A stretch of 64,000 bases of DNA, from contig JARFJB010000655.1 in NCBI GenBank assembly GCA_036346205.1, positions 2,584,001-2,648,000 of the forward strand, in the 5' to 3' direction. A model generated the notes under the pieces. It did no database searches. It saw only the letters and a list, made by a program, of their open reading frames with translations, and was not told where the DNA came from. The position numbers and the translations under genes were made by a program. Source of the stretch: Vesta saturnalis (Eukaryota; Arthropoda; Insecta; Coleoptera; Lampyridae). This document shows positions 34,801 to 48,146 of this stretch, piece by piece. The stretch's first letter is position 1; each line of letters starts with the position of its first letter.

Positions 34801-36870
34801 ATTAAAGAAAAACTACATGAGATTAAATACGTCAAAACAGGAATTTGCCATCAGGTCGCTTTCATAACAAATCAATAAAATTAACGTGTAACAAAATCTC
34901 TTAACTTTGAATCTCTAAAATACCAACATGCGTTAATGAATGCTTTCGCTGTTTTGGAGGAGATTACAAATAATGCTAGTAAATTCTATTAATTACTCAT
35001 CTATTAAACAAACACCAATCAAACACAAAGACGATACATATACCTGCAGATAAGACACACTAATTCGTGTGCCGGTTATCTTAAAATTTGAGTTAGGGGA
35101 CAATATACTCCTCTATTTTTTAATTGGTTATAACTTGCAAGCTGCGCCCTCTAACCTTAGATTGGATTTTAAGTTACTGCTAATGTAATACTATTAAAAA
35201 TTCAAAACATTTACGTAAACAAATTGTTCACTCAACGTTATTAAATTTTTATACGCATCAAACTGAAGTACATCTAAATAACCTTTCTTAAAATATTAAA
35301 AGCGCAGGTGAAAGTAGTTCGTCAAACTTAATTAAAATAACAACAATAGACTAACGCTTCAACCAAAGACGAGTACGTTTATCTGCTTACTGATGTATAA
35401 TTTAGCAAAACATAGTCAGTTGAAAAATAAACATACAAATAAATATACAATGTTAGATTGCCTTCAAAAAATATTCTTTGAACTTTCTCCTACAGGCTAC
35501 ATCGAACCCACCTTGACATGAACGGCTTCCTCGGCGATGCTTTTGTCGGGAAAATTGCTTAATACCTTTTATAGAAAAACCATTTGCAGCAACTTCCAAA
35601 TAGCAAGTTCGTTAACGTTCGTAATTGATTGAATAACGACGTTATAGAGTTTATGCACACAAAATCTTTTCCACACGGTATTATTTACACGATATTGAAT
35701 TAATTAGGTAACTTTATTTATGATTTGTTTATTATTAACGTAAGTATTTACAAATTTATGTACAGTGAGACTTTGTCTCAACTGAAAGCAGAATTACGGA
35801 AGTAGGTAGTGGCGCACACAATACTTCACCATAAAAATATATTAAATCTGCAAAAGCGGTCTAAAACTCCGCCAATCAGGAAGCACGTGACGAAAACACT
35901 ATCCTAATTTCGGAAACGATAAGGTCTTGTTGACTACGGTAAAACTACATATAAAATTCCCCGGTCTGGTGAACCGCCAACAAAAACCGCACACAAGGCG
36001 AAAGAGATGCGCATCTTGAATTTTAATCTCAACAACCAATTATACCGATCATTTCATTCAATTATCAACCGCGATAAAGCGAAGACACCTCGGTAGAAGA
36101 AACGGAAACATTTTCTTTTAACCCCGCGCTTTCTCGTAGAAACTACATTGACAGCTTTTCAAGTAACTAACGGCTTTACGCTACACATGTACTTAACATT
36201 ACTTAGGTCATATTGTAGTTCAGATAAATATTGCCTTCTGCTATAATGATAATTCGTGACTAAACACGAATCGGTATGCTTTTAACGTAAGATTCCTGGC
36301 ACCATTCCACAAATGCATCTCAATGGATGTTAACAGAAACTTAACACACACAATTTAGAATTTGATATCTTGTTTTTTCTATTGTAATTACACTCAATAG
36401 TGTTGTTAATTTTAAACCCTTGGGAAAATTTATATGATATTTACGATTTCGATTAAATTAATTTCTAACAAAGAAATTAATTTTAAATTGAATACGACAA
36501 ATTAGCAAAAGGTACGCCAATTTAGTTTTAAAAGACGTAATTTCCCCCTTGCACTAACCAAAATTTTTAAAACTTAAAATAACGAAAATAACTACTATCT
36601 ATACAAAATTACGATAACATTACTTCGATCGTAACATAAGCATCACCTGGGAATCAAACGTAATTAAATCTTGAATTAACATTATTAGTGCCAACGAAAA
36701 TTGAAATTACAAATTTTAACTTGCAATAAAAGAAATTCTAACATCCTCAAATAGCAACAACAAAACATTTTAAATTTTTTGACTTTTAAAACTAAAATTG
36801 CGAAAAAACCAAGAAAAAAAGATATCTGACGCAATCTGCATAAAATGTTGACACCCGGTGACACAATTGG
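34801..36870. other. AT-rich sequence with no recognised gene
   Basis: No coding motif, RNA gene or tandem structure is seen. Confidence 0.45.
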
Positions 36871-36889
36871 TCGCTTACACGAGCGAAAG

Positions 36890-37940
36890 TGATTTTGAGA
36901 GATCGTAATATAACAAAGTATTTCAGTGAGTTTTTCTTAAGTGGGACCCTAACATTGTTAGAGCTCTTTTCGCAACTCGGTTCTAAATTATATATCTCGG
37001 TGATGTGAAGAAATAATGAACGAGGGTGATTTAAATGGTATCTGTGTATCACCTGCATTGATACTCTAGATATTAGATGAGTTACACCATACCTGTTCAA
37101 AAGCCATTGATATGGCATTTGACAGATTTTGCCTAGGTAGATGACATATTACCTGTTATGCAATACTTTGTTACTGGCGAGCTTAGCACATTGCCATCCT
37201 CTAATTCAATTATTCTTGGGTGTAGATGATTGATGCAGTACTATACCTGTGAAATAAACGGGTGAGAACAGGAACCTCCGGAGCACACATTTTGGCGTCA
37301 GTGGCACCCAATTTAGCCCACCAGTCTTCTTCATGTTGGAACGTACCAGAATATCCCTGGTCTTGTCAGTCCATATGATAGCATATTTTGTAATGTATTG
37401 TTTGGCCAACAGATCTGTTTTTCATTTGTAGTTGAGCACCACGGTTTTAAAGCTTATCACACATTTGCTTACTGAAATGGGCAAAAACCTGTACGCGTTC
37501 TTTACTTCAAAGTATTAGATAACCATTCCTGACAAAAAAATTATGAACAATGACCTTCTGAATGCAGCGGTTACTAATTAAGGTGCCGCAGTAAAACTAC
37601 GCCAACCGGTTTTGGACTAGATTCTCGACTAAAGAATCTAAACAATCTGTGAAATTGAGTATTTGTAATTGTATACAACTAATGATCTCTGCAGCCGATG
37701 CTCTTAACCCCCATGCTGGCTGCCCAGCTTGATAAATTGTTCGTTACGGTCCTTGGTTTCTTAATTAGTGTATATCATTAGTTTACCCTAGTCTCCAAGT
37801 CTTTTATTTCATTGGAAAAAATTATAAATAAGATTACATTGATTGTCACGTTAAATTTAATATTCTCTGTAAAGGCATCTAATTTAGTACTTTGCAATAC
37901 CATTTGCAATAAATTATCCATTGAACAAATGTTAATACCA
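36890..37940 (+). repeat. mariner-derived repeat R, copy 4
   Basis: 36930-37090 matches the tail segment of copy 2 (TGGGACCCTAACA, CTGCATTGATA.T.TAGATA). 37225-37925 matches copy 3 (GTTTGGCCAACAGATCTG, ATTATGAACAATGA, CAGCGGTTACTAATTAAGG). It stops just before the mariner C-terminal segment. Confidence 0.72.
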
Positions 37941-39570
37941 TTGATATTCGTATTCTTGTTTAACTTTGTGCAAAAAATTTAAGTTTATGTAATTCACTAT
38001 TAACTTTAATTCATTTCTCCGTATTCAGTTTTATGAAATGTAATAAAGCCAGTACTTTAAGAATGTTAATTGAACATAAAAGTTATAGGCTACACTAAAT
38101 GTAATGTGAAATGCACGACATTTTAGCTGTAATTTTTAATAAAATTATGTAACTCCTAATTTTTCACACGTTTATATTACCCACTCATTGACAATATTAC
38201 TAACGTTTTTGCATGTAAAACAAACGTATTATAAAAATTCCCAGTTAAGTATATATTTAATTTTAATTAAAAGTAAAATGCAAATGACTGTTACTTAACA
38301 TAGGAATTCTTATATTTTCAGTAGGTCACTGTTTTATCACAAGACAGTTACGTAAATCCCCCAATTTTGATAAAACTCAAAAATGTTTCATTTCTTTAAC
38401 GAGGTGAGACAATGAATCATTTGGTACGACCTACTTATAACAGTTCTTTGTGTGTGATGTAATAATTAAGTTCAAGGACGTAAGTTTCTTTAATTTTTTA
38501 TTGATGAAAATTAATGATTTTTGTTAAATGTAGAGAAAGTTACACTATTTTATCGTTAATTTTGAATGCAAATGAGCTCACAATTGTTGTAATACAGGTA
38601 AAAGTGTGTAAATATTGAAGGTTGTTTTAAATGTGAAAATGAAGGATTTTCATCCATCCATATATTACTTATTTTATTGTTTCTGTTTGTTGAAGTATGC
38701 ATAATTTTTATTAATTCTAAATTCGTAATTGAATTAAATTTATGTTGACATTCTGAATTTATGTAGATGGGAGATTGTTATGTAAGTCCTTGAACTTTTT
38801 CGTATCGTGATTTTCATTGAACCCTTCCTTACGTGATGGTAAGTTAATTTACTCTGTTTTGTTACAGATTTTAAGGCAGCTGGAAAATTCACTTAAGGTA
38901 AGAGTTTATTTTAGATTGTTCAAGTTTATGTAATCCATTCACTATGAATTAGTTGTTGACCATGAGTATCTGATAAATTTATTTTGATATTAATATTTAA
39001 TCTGTGTTTGGAGGTTGTGTGATCAATTTCTTCTTTCTACTACGAATCTATGATTTAGTTTTGATTGTTATGGTAAAATTAATGGTTTGTTGCTTAAATT
39101 AAAACATTAGTGATTCGGTCGAAAACATTAATTCAGTATAAACGTGGTCACGCGTGACCTACTGAATCGTTGGGTTATGGAACATAATATCAGAAAACAA
39201 TAACATTTAATTCTTGGTCATCAACGCAATAAGCTTGGTTCCTTTCCAAATAAATTGTTGTATGAAGAAGAATTTAGGACAACAAAGATGTCCATTTTAC
39301 AATTATATAGACGGATAACTACCAATTTTATGCATTAATTGTGACGAATACAGGAAAAGCATTAATACTGATTCTAAGTAATTGAGGCAATGCATTTGGT
39401 CTCAATTGTCTCAATCCTTGATAACATATTAATTAAGTGTAACAGTAGGAATCGAACACAAAAAAACCGAATAGTAAGAAGTCTTTGGGTTGGTTTCAGC
39501 AGGGTGTGACTAATCAAACAAATTGTTTCTGTTAATTCGTTCTATTGTATCAATTAATTAAATTTAAACA
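37941..39570. other. AT-rich sequence with no recognised gene
   Basis: No gene is recognised. It contains one notable hairpin at 39131-39167, described separately. Confidence 0.45.
39131..39167. other. hairpin with 14-bp perfect palindrome
   Basis: GGTCACGCGTGACC (39146-39159) is a perfect palindrome nested between ATTCAGTA (39131-39138) and TACTGAAT (39160-39167). It is GC-rich against a very AT-rich background. Function is unknown. Confidence 0.6.
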
Positions 39571-39571
39571 T

Positions 39572-42001
39572 CAGTGCATCCCATTTTGGTTGAGACAGCC
39601 AGATATCTCGGTTGTTGTTGAAAATAGAACCTTGCGGTTTTCGCGGTCCTGTGCGATTTTTTTGTGAAACTCAATATAGCCTAACTTCTTTCGTTTATAA
39701 ATTACAGGGTGTTTTTGAAAATCTACACTTTTTGGATCCCCTCCATATCTAAGAAGTTTCTCAGCCATAACGTCAAATTGAAAACTTGTTCCATAGAGAA
39801 TTTTACGCAGAATCCAGGGGCGCACTCAATTTTTTTTTCGGGGTATCGTTATGGAGATAAGACTTAAACTTATGATTTTTTCAATGGAACACCCTGTATT
39901 TTACTATCTCATTAAATTACTTTTTTTTTCCTTCGAAATGATATATAATATATAAACATGAAGTTTTCAAAAATGCTCCAAAATTACTAAAACATGGAAT
40001 TTTAATAGTGCCATGGATTTCAAAGTTTTACTACAGGGATTATTATTTGTGATTTTTTTTATAGCGGGTCATGGATGCTACAAACACTGTTGTTGACTTT
40101 TGGAGCATTGTTTTATCAGGTGACTGAGAAATCAACACATCTGCTGTCATGATGATAAATTTTGATGCGTTTCATTGTATTTGTGTTTGGCGATTTTGTT
40201 AATTTGAGAAATTTTATAATGGCTGAAAGATTTTTTCAGAACAACGAAAAGTATGATATCATACAATGTTCCAATCAATGCCATGAAAATGTTGACGAAG
40301 CATTAGAATTATATTTAAACAGGTAAACCAGTAATTTGCAATAAGACATTATATGACATATTGTTTTTAAAACGTTAGATATCCAGAGTGGCGTCAACCT
40401 AGTCGAGCAACGATGTTTCGACTAAAGAATAATCTACTAAATTATGGTTCGTATTCTAAACCCCGACCCAAGACGTATAACAAGAAAAATAATGAAGTGG
40501 AGGAAATAAATGTCTTAGTCAGCGTCCGTGTGTCTCCTCAGACTTCTTGTACGAAGTTAGAAAATGACACTGGCGTTCCACGATCACGGGTACAAAGGAT
40601 TAAAAAAACACAAATTGAAACCCTACAAAGTGAATATTGTCCAGCATTTATACCCTGGTGATGCAGAGAGGCGTGTGAATTTCTGTAATTGGTGTTTGCA
40701 CCAAACTCGAAGGGACAATAATTTTGCGCGTAAAGTCATATGGTCAGACGAAGCCCATATAAGCAGTGCCGGTTTATTTAACAGGCAAAATACAAGGCAC
40801 TGGTATGATGAAAACCAACACCTAATTTTTGAGCAACAACAACAGGGTCGATTTGGTTTTAATGTAGCCTGTTTCTTATTGGGGACATCAATAAAATACC
40901 GCATTTTTGAAGGGGCTCTCAACGCGAATAGGTACTTGGCAATTTTAGAAGGAGTAATACCAGAATTCCTGGAGAATGTTCCCCTCGCCTATCTTAATGC
41001 CATTTACTTCCAACAAGACGGTGCCCCTGCCGACAATTCGAGGTTGATTGTGCCGTTTTCAGAAGAAACTTTCCAGAACCATTGGATTGGAACAAATGGA
41101 CCCATTAGGTGGCTGCAAGGTCACCTGATTTGTCAGTGTTGGACTTTTTTTTGTGGGATTTTTTGAAAAATAAAATATACGGTGAGAGGCACAATAATAT
41201 TGAAGAACTTCGTGCAACAACATAGACAGTTTTCCAGTATTTACAAAATCAGCCTTTCATAATTTTAAATGCATTAAGACGTATTAAGAAATTGTGTCAA
41301 TAGGACATCAATTTGAACAATTCAATGAATAAGATACCGAATAATTTCTAAATGAAATAGTATGAGTAAATATTTAATTACTTGCTTATTCTACATTGTG
41401 AAATTTTTATTACTATTTATTTGTCGCTATTAGTTACCTACGTTTTGCTACGTTTTGTGTTTTGTTAGTGAATTAGTGTTAGTATTGTTCTTGTTCCTTT
41501 CATGGAAAATCACAAGTAGTATTTCTCAAGTTGAACTTTTTGTGTGAAAAATTTATAGCCCACTATTAAAAATCAATGTTTTAGTGATTTTGGAGCATTT
41601 TTAAAGAATTTATGTTTATATATTATACATCATTTTGAAGGAAAAATAAGGAATTTAATGAGGTGATAAAATACAGGGTGTTCCATTGAAAGTTTGAGTC
41701 GTATCTCCATAACTATACCCCGAAAAAAAATTGAGTGCGCCACTGAATTCTACATAAAATTCTCTATGGGATAAGTTTTCAATTTGACATTATCGCTGAG
41801 AAACTTCGTAGATATGGAGGGTCCAAAAGTGTGAATTTTCAAAAACGTCCTGTAATTTATGAAAGAAAGAAGTTAGGAAAAATCCATTCAGGACATCTTG
41901 AGTTTCACAAAAAGTGGCACAGGACCGCGAAAACCGCAAGGTTCTATCTTCAACAACAACCGAGATACTTGGCTGTCTCAACCAAAATGGGATGCACTGT
42001 A
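39572..42001 (+). mobile_element. mariner-like element A1 with ~440-bp terminal inverted repeats
   Basis: Bases 39572-40025 are the approximate reverse complement of 41560-42001. The outermost word is CAGTGCATCCCATTTTGG. About 325 bp inside each end lies CAGGGTGTTCCATTGAAA (39898 leftward, 41680 rightward). The core encodes a DDE transposase on the plus strand. Total size is 2.4 kb. A partial second copy (A2) lies at 43837-44611. Confidence 0.85.
40220..41310 (+). pseudogene. mariner-like transposase of element A1
   Basis: It starts MAERFFQNNEKYDIIQC at 40220. There may be a short intron or break near 40324-40378 (GT...AG bounded), then YPEWRQPSRATMFRLKNN, an HTH-type N-terminus. The catalytic core has VIWSDEAHISSAG (about 40740, first Asp) and FQQDGAPADNSR (about 41008, second Asp; relatives usually have APAH). 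The third Asp block, SPDLSVLDFF (about 41125), is legible only in a shifted frame because one base is missing near 41112. A second frame change lies near 40600. The reading therefore goes off-frame before the third catalytic residue, so this copy should be inactive. The family is the IS630-Tc1-mariner superfamily. N-terminal DNA-binding domains of this family bind the terminal inverted repeats. Confidence 0.88.
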
Positions 42002-42011
42002 CATACATACA

Positions 42012-43800
42012 CGGTGATCAACTTATACTCGGAGTTCGATAACTCAGTTACCTTGAAAGTTTCGAAAAAAGTTTTAAATAAAAGTTATTTAAAGTATAGC
42101 TATACATTTTAAAATTATTTAATAATATAGGTATTTCATAAAGTCGCAGTATATCAAATTTGCTTTTTAATTTAACACCCTGTATATTATGTCAAATTTC
42201 AATTAGGCTCATTTTTCCTATTTCAATGGTAAATGTTTTACTAGGTTCTACAGGGTACTTTTAAAGCAGTAAGGTGTATCGCGAGAGATACAGAAAGTGA
42301 TGGATCGTACAGGTTCTGTATTATATGAAAAGAAAGAAAAACGAAAACCATTGTTACCGAGGAAAATGAGCTGAATGTATTGTTGGCAGTTACAGATGAT
42401 CTAATAAAAGAGAAATTTCCAGAGAACAAGAAATAAGTTATGGAAGTGTACAATTCAATAACACCAGGAATTATTGGATGACGATTTACCACGAAAAATA
42501 AATTTTCGTAATTGGACTCAAAGAAAAATTCGCAATCAGAGATTTTTTTGATTAGGTACTTTTCGGGGATGAGGCGACATTCCATAAAAATGGACGTTTA
42601 AGTATACATAATCTTCATTACTACTGAAGAGAAAATCCTCATGTAATAGTTACCACTTCACAAACAAGATGGTCTTTAAATGTTTGGGATGGTATTCTTG
42701 GCGATTTCGTGATTTAAGCATATTTTTTCGAGGAAACGGTAAACTGTGAAGTTTATTTAGATTTTCTGGAAAATTAGTTGCCTGTGCTTCTTGAAAACGT
42801 TCCCCTACGTATACGTCAGTGCACGTGGTATTTACATGATGGGGCTTCCATACATAATAATGTATTGAATCACGGCCAACTACACGATCAGTTTCCATGA
42901 CGATGGATAGGTAGAGGAGGGCCAATTACGTGACCTGCAAGATCGCCTGGTCTAACAAATGTAGATTTTTTACTGTGGAGGTATGTGAAAAATGAAGTAT
43001 ATAAATTACGTGTAACTACTTTAGAGAACATGAAAAATAGAATTAGAGTGGTTTTCCGAAACATTAGTACCCAAATGGCTAGAAACGTAAGTCTAGAATT
43101 TGGTGATCGGCTACAACATTTTTTAAATGTAATGGGAGGCCACGATGAACACTAAATATAAATACTACTTCATCGAAACACTGTATTTCGTCACTACGAT
43201 TAAACAGATTTAAGTTCAACCTCCGGATGACGATGTGGTGTCAATGAAACGATCGTCGAGTGATGAAATACCAGTTAAAAAGTTTAGGTTCGCCTTGCTG
43301 ATGATGTGTATGTGGTCAACAAAATGATTGTCGGTCGATGAAACACAGTGTTTCGGTGTAAAGTGCAGGTATGTATTTTGTTGTATCTACAATGTTTTAA
43401 CGTCCAGATCAAAACTTTGTTACCTAAATATTATTTTGTTACTCATTTTTTAGAATTTTGTTTCATTTATTACTCTTAGTTTCTGTTACACCTAGTTTTG
43501 TTAAACAATTTGCGGTTTTATTTGCAATAGCTTACACTTCACGCATGTCTCCTTTTCACCTGATAATAATAGTATTGATACAGAGCTGATTAAACTTACA
43601 ATATTTTCAAATAATACATTATAGTTATGAAAACAATAAAAATTTGAAGTTGTGCCAAAAATGTCGCTTTTATTTTAAAAAATCTAAATAAATCAATAAC
43701 TGTAAGATTGGGAATGCTTAAGAAGAGTAAAAGTATTTCTTAAGTACTTTTTAGAGATGATATAAAATAAGGTGTTCCATTTAAAATAACCGAGATAATC
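42012..43800 (+). mobile_element. mariner-like element B1, right end lost
   Basis: The left terminal region (42012-42240: GTGATCAACTTATAC..., CACCCTGTATATTATG) is the reverse complement of the right end of B2 (47860-48076). The transposase relic follows. The right end is missing because copy A2 joins at about 43800-43837. It begins only some 10 bp after the end of A1. Confidence 0.8.
42240..43155 (+). pseudogene. mariner-like transposase of element B1
   Basis: Blocks are RNWTQRKIRNQRFF (about 42510), LFGDEATFHKNGR (about 42555, first Asp), SLNVWDGILGD (about 42675), WYLHDGASIHNNVLNHG (about 42830, second Asp) and PARSPGLTNVDFLLWRYVKN (about 42938). In the last block Gly replaces the usual third catalytic Asp. 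The end is LNVMGGHDEH-stop at about 43153. Several in-frame stops are present (for example near 42525, 42618 and 42717). It is catalytically dead on two counts. Confidence 0.85.
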
Positions 43801-43836
43801 ACGGTGAGTTTGCAAAAATTAAAAGTAAAGGAAAAC

Positions 43837-44611
43837 CCGGTTTTATTTAACAGGAAAATAACTGGGAAGAAAACCCAAACCAATTTTTAAACAACAAATG
43901 ATTTTATAGCCTGTTTCTTATTGGGGACATCAATAAAATACCGCATTTTTGAAGGGCTCTCAACGCGAATAGGTACTTGGCAATTTTAGAAGGAGTAATA
44001 CCAGAATTCCTGGAGAATGTTCCCCTCGCCTATCTTAATGCCATTTACTTCCAACAAGACGGTGCCCCTGCCGACAATTCGAGGTTGATTGTGCCGTTTT
44101 CAGAAGAAACTTTCCAGAACCATTGGATTGGAACAAATGGACCCATTAGGTGGCTGCAAGGTCACCTGATTTGTCAGTGTTGGACTTTTTTTTGTGGGAT
44201 TTTTTGAAAAATAAAATATACGGTGAGAGGCACAGTAATATTGAAGAACTTCGTGCAACAACATAGACAGTTTTCCAGTATTTACAAAATCAGCCTTTCA
44301 TAATTTTAAATGCATTAAGACGTATTAAGAAATTGTGTCAATATGACATCAATTTGAACAATTACAGGGTGTTCCATTGAAAGTTTGAGTCGTATCTCCA
44401 TAACCATGCCCCGAAAAAAAAAATTGAGTGCGCCACTGAATTCTACGTAAACTTCTCTATGGGACAAGTTTTCAATTTGACATTATCGCTGAGAAACTTC
44501 GTAGATATGGAGGGGGTCCAAAAAGTGTGAATTTTCAAAAACGTCCTGTAACTTATGAAAGAAACAACCGAGATACTTGGCTGTCTCAACCAAAATGGGA
44601 TGCACTGTACA
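43837..44611 (+). mobile_element. partial second copy of element A (A2)
   Basis: 43913-44345 is almost identical to 40869-41310, including the same single-base loss before the third Asp. A jump then deletes about 355 bp of A1 sequence, and 44364-44611 matches 41679-42001 with a further ~75-bp internal deletion. After 44611 the copy still shares ACATACATACACGGTGATCA with the A1-B1 junction. The first ~75 bp (43837-43912) align with many small gaps. Confidence 0.85.
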
Positions 44612-44631
44612 TACATACACGGTGATCAGTA

Positions 44632-45437
44632 GTGTGTTTTTTTTTACGCTGATTTCGATGGTGGAAAAAGAAAAACAATTGAAAGTCGCATTCTCGAAAA
44701 ATCGACGAAAACAAACTTTTTTCTAATGGAACACCCTGTATACAATATTCTCAGTCGATAGAGAATTAAATTCTGAGCAAAAGTTGTTATATGCATTTCT
44801 ATTCTACAGTAAAAAATAAGGGAGATTGCCGATTCTTTAATTTCATCAAGTAGGCTATGATTCGAAAGTAATCCTTTATTTTATGAATTTGAACACGCTC
44901 TAAATAATAAATAATTAACAGGTCTTAAATTAAATGCCTGAAAATGTCTCCTCTTTGTTCCATACATTCTTCTACGTGCTTATAAACGCGTCTTGTGGCC
45001 TTCAAAATAGTTCTAGCATCAATATAGTTAATAATATTAATATGAATAATCGTTTGTTGGAGTTCTTCGATATTTGTATAACGTCTTTTATACAATTGAT
45101 TTTTCAAATATCCCCACAAGCAAAAGTCCAAAGGGGTTATGTCCGGAGACCGAGGAGGTCAGCGAACAGGACCGTTCGTAGCTAAGTATCTATTGCCAAA
45201 AAGTTCTTATAATAAATTAAATGTAAAACATCGGCAAAATCTCTCTTATTTTTTACTGTAGGATAGAAATGCATATGGCAACTTCTGCTCAGAATTTAAT
45301 TCTGTATCGACTGAGAATATTGTATACAGGGTGTTCCATTAGAAAAAAGTATGTTTTCGTCGATTTTTTGAGAATGCGACTTTCAATTGTTTTTCTTTTT
45401 CCACCATCGTAATCAGCGTAAAACAACACACTAATTT
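44632..45437 (-). mobile_element. deleted mariner-like element M with ~205-bp inverted repeats
   Basis: 44632-44840 and 45232-45437 are inverted repeats (AGTGTGTT, TTTTACGCTGATT, CGATGGTGG, AATGGAACACCCTGTATAC). Between them lies only the C-terminal part of a transposase on the minus strand. It is a non-autonomous deletion derivative of about 0.8 kb. Confidence 0.85.
44925..45185 (-). pseudogene. mariner-like transposase C-terminus in element M
   Basis: Reading the minus strand gives TNGPVR-stop-PPRSPDITPLDF (about 45175-45120), the third catalytic Asp block. It is followed by CLWGYLKNQLYKRRYTNIEE and ends DIFRHLI-stop. An internal stop replaces the Trp expected before PPRSPD. The N-terminal two thirds and first two Asp blocks are deleted. 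Confidence 0.85.
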
Positions 45438-45505
45438 GCCAAATTAACCGACTACATAGCTCCATTAATAAGAAAGTTAGCAATAGTGCATACTTAACTT
45501 TGAAA

Positions 45506-46351
<846 letters not shown>

Positions 46352-48074
46352 AAATTTTCGTAATTAAACGAAAAATTCGCAGAGATTTTTTGATTATACT
46401 TTTCTGGGATGAGGCGACATTCCAAAAATGGACGTTTAATTATACATAATCTTCATTACTACTGAAGAAAAACCTCATGTAATAGTTACTACTTCACAAA
46501 TAAGATGGTCTCTAAATGTTTGGGGTGGTATTCTTGGCGATGTTGTGATTGGACCATATTTTTCGAGGAAACGGCAAACCAGTTACGTTTATTTAGATTT
46601 TCTGGAAAATTAGTTGCAGGTGCTTCTTGAAAACGTTCCCCTGCGTATACGTCAGTGCATGTGGTATTTACATGATGGGACTTCCATACATAATAATGTA
46701 TTGAATCACGGCCAACTACACGATCAGTTTCCATGACGATGGATAGGTAGAGGAGGGCCAATTACGTGACCTGCAAGATCGCCTGGTCTAACAAATGTAG
46801 ATTTTTTACTGTGGAGGTATGTGAAAAATGAAGTATATAAATTACGTGTAACTACTTTAGAGAACATGAAAAATAGAATTAGAGTGGTTTTCCGAAACAT
46901 TAGTACCCAAATGGCTAGAAACGTAAGTCTAGAATTTGGTGATCGGCTACAACATTGTTTAAATGTAATGGGAGGCCACGTTGAACACTTAATATAAATA
47001 CTACTTCATCGAAACACTGTATTTCGTCACTACGATTAAACAGATTTAAGTTCAACCTCCGGATGACGATGTGGTGTCAATGAAACGATCGTCGAGTGAT
47101 GAAATACCAGTTAAAAAGTTTAGGTTCGCCTTGCTGATGATGTGTATGTGGTCAACAAAATGATTGTCGGTCGATGAAACACAGTGTTTCGGTGTAAAGT
47201 GCAGGTATGTATTTTGTTGTATCTACAATGTTTTAACGTCCAGATCAAAACTTTGTTACCTAAATATTATTTTGTTACTCATTTTTAGAATTTTGTTTCA
47301 TTTATTACTCTTAGTTTCTGTTACACTAGTTTTGTTAAACAATTTGCGGTTTTATTTGCAATAGCTACACTTCACGCATGTCTCCTTTTCACCTGATAAT
47401 AATAGTATTGATACAGAGCTGATTAAACTTACAATATTTTCAAATAATACATTATAGTTATGAAAACAATAAAAATTTGAAGTTGTGCCAAAAATGTCGC
47501 TTTTATTTTAAAAAATCTAAATAAATCAATAACTGTAAGATTGGGAATGCTTAAGAAGAGTAAAAGTATTTCTTAAGTACTTTTTAGAGATGATATAAAA
47601 TAAGGGGTGTTCCATTTAAAATAACCGAGATAATCATGGGTGTGAGTTTTGGATCACCCTGTACAAAAAATACAGTTATCACAAAAGTGATGTTTTAACA
47701 AAACCAGACTATCACGAAATAATTTTTCCCATGAGCGATTAGCCCTCAATTGTGTATTTTAAATAATATAGGGTGACGATTACATTACGATTTTCACATA
47801 AAAATGGCCATATCTTTAAAAGAACCCTGAAGAATCTAGAAAAAACCTTTATCATTGGTATAGGAAAAATGAGCCTAGTTGAATTTTGACATAATATACA
47901 GGGCGTTCCATTAAGAAAACATAAATTTGATATGCTGTGACTTTATGAAATACCCTGTATATTATTAAATAGTTTTAAAATGTGCAGATTGACTTAATGA
48001 ATAACTTTTTTTTAAAAAGTATTTTCGTAACTCTAGGTAACGGAGTTATCGAACACCCGGGTATAAGTTGATCA

Positions 48075-48076
<2 letters not shown>
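46352..48076 (+). mobile_element. mariner-like element B2, left end lost
   Basis: 46352-47640 matches 42480-43795. From about 46450 on the match is near-perfect, while the first ~100 bp carries many small deletions. It retains the right terminal region (47860-48076, ending GTTGATCACC) that B1 lacks. It abuts (TA)n at 48077. Confidence 0.85.
46380..46998 (+). pseudogene. mariner-like transposase of element B2
   Basis: It carries the same blocks as B1: GDEATFQKW (degraded by small deletions), VSKCLGWYSWR in a shifted frame, LHDGTSIHNNVLNHG (Ala to Thr relative to B1) and RSPGLTNVDFLLWRYVKN. The same Gly appears in place of the third catalytic Asp. It is 5'-truncated and dead. Confidence 0.82.

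Positions 48077-48133
<57 letters not shown>
48077..48133. repeat. (TA)n microsatellite
   Basis: Pure TA tract of about 57 bp. It begins exactly at the right terminus of element B2, consistent with mariner targeting of TA. Confidence 0.97.
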
Positions 48134-48135
<2 letters not shown>

Positions 48136-48146
48136 AAATCCCAAGT

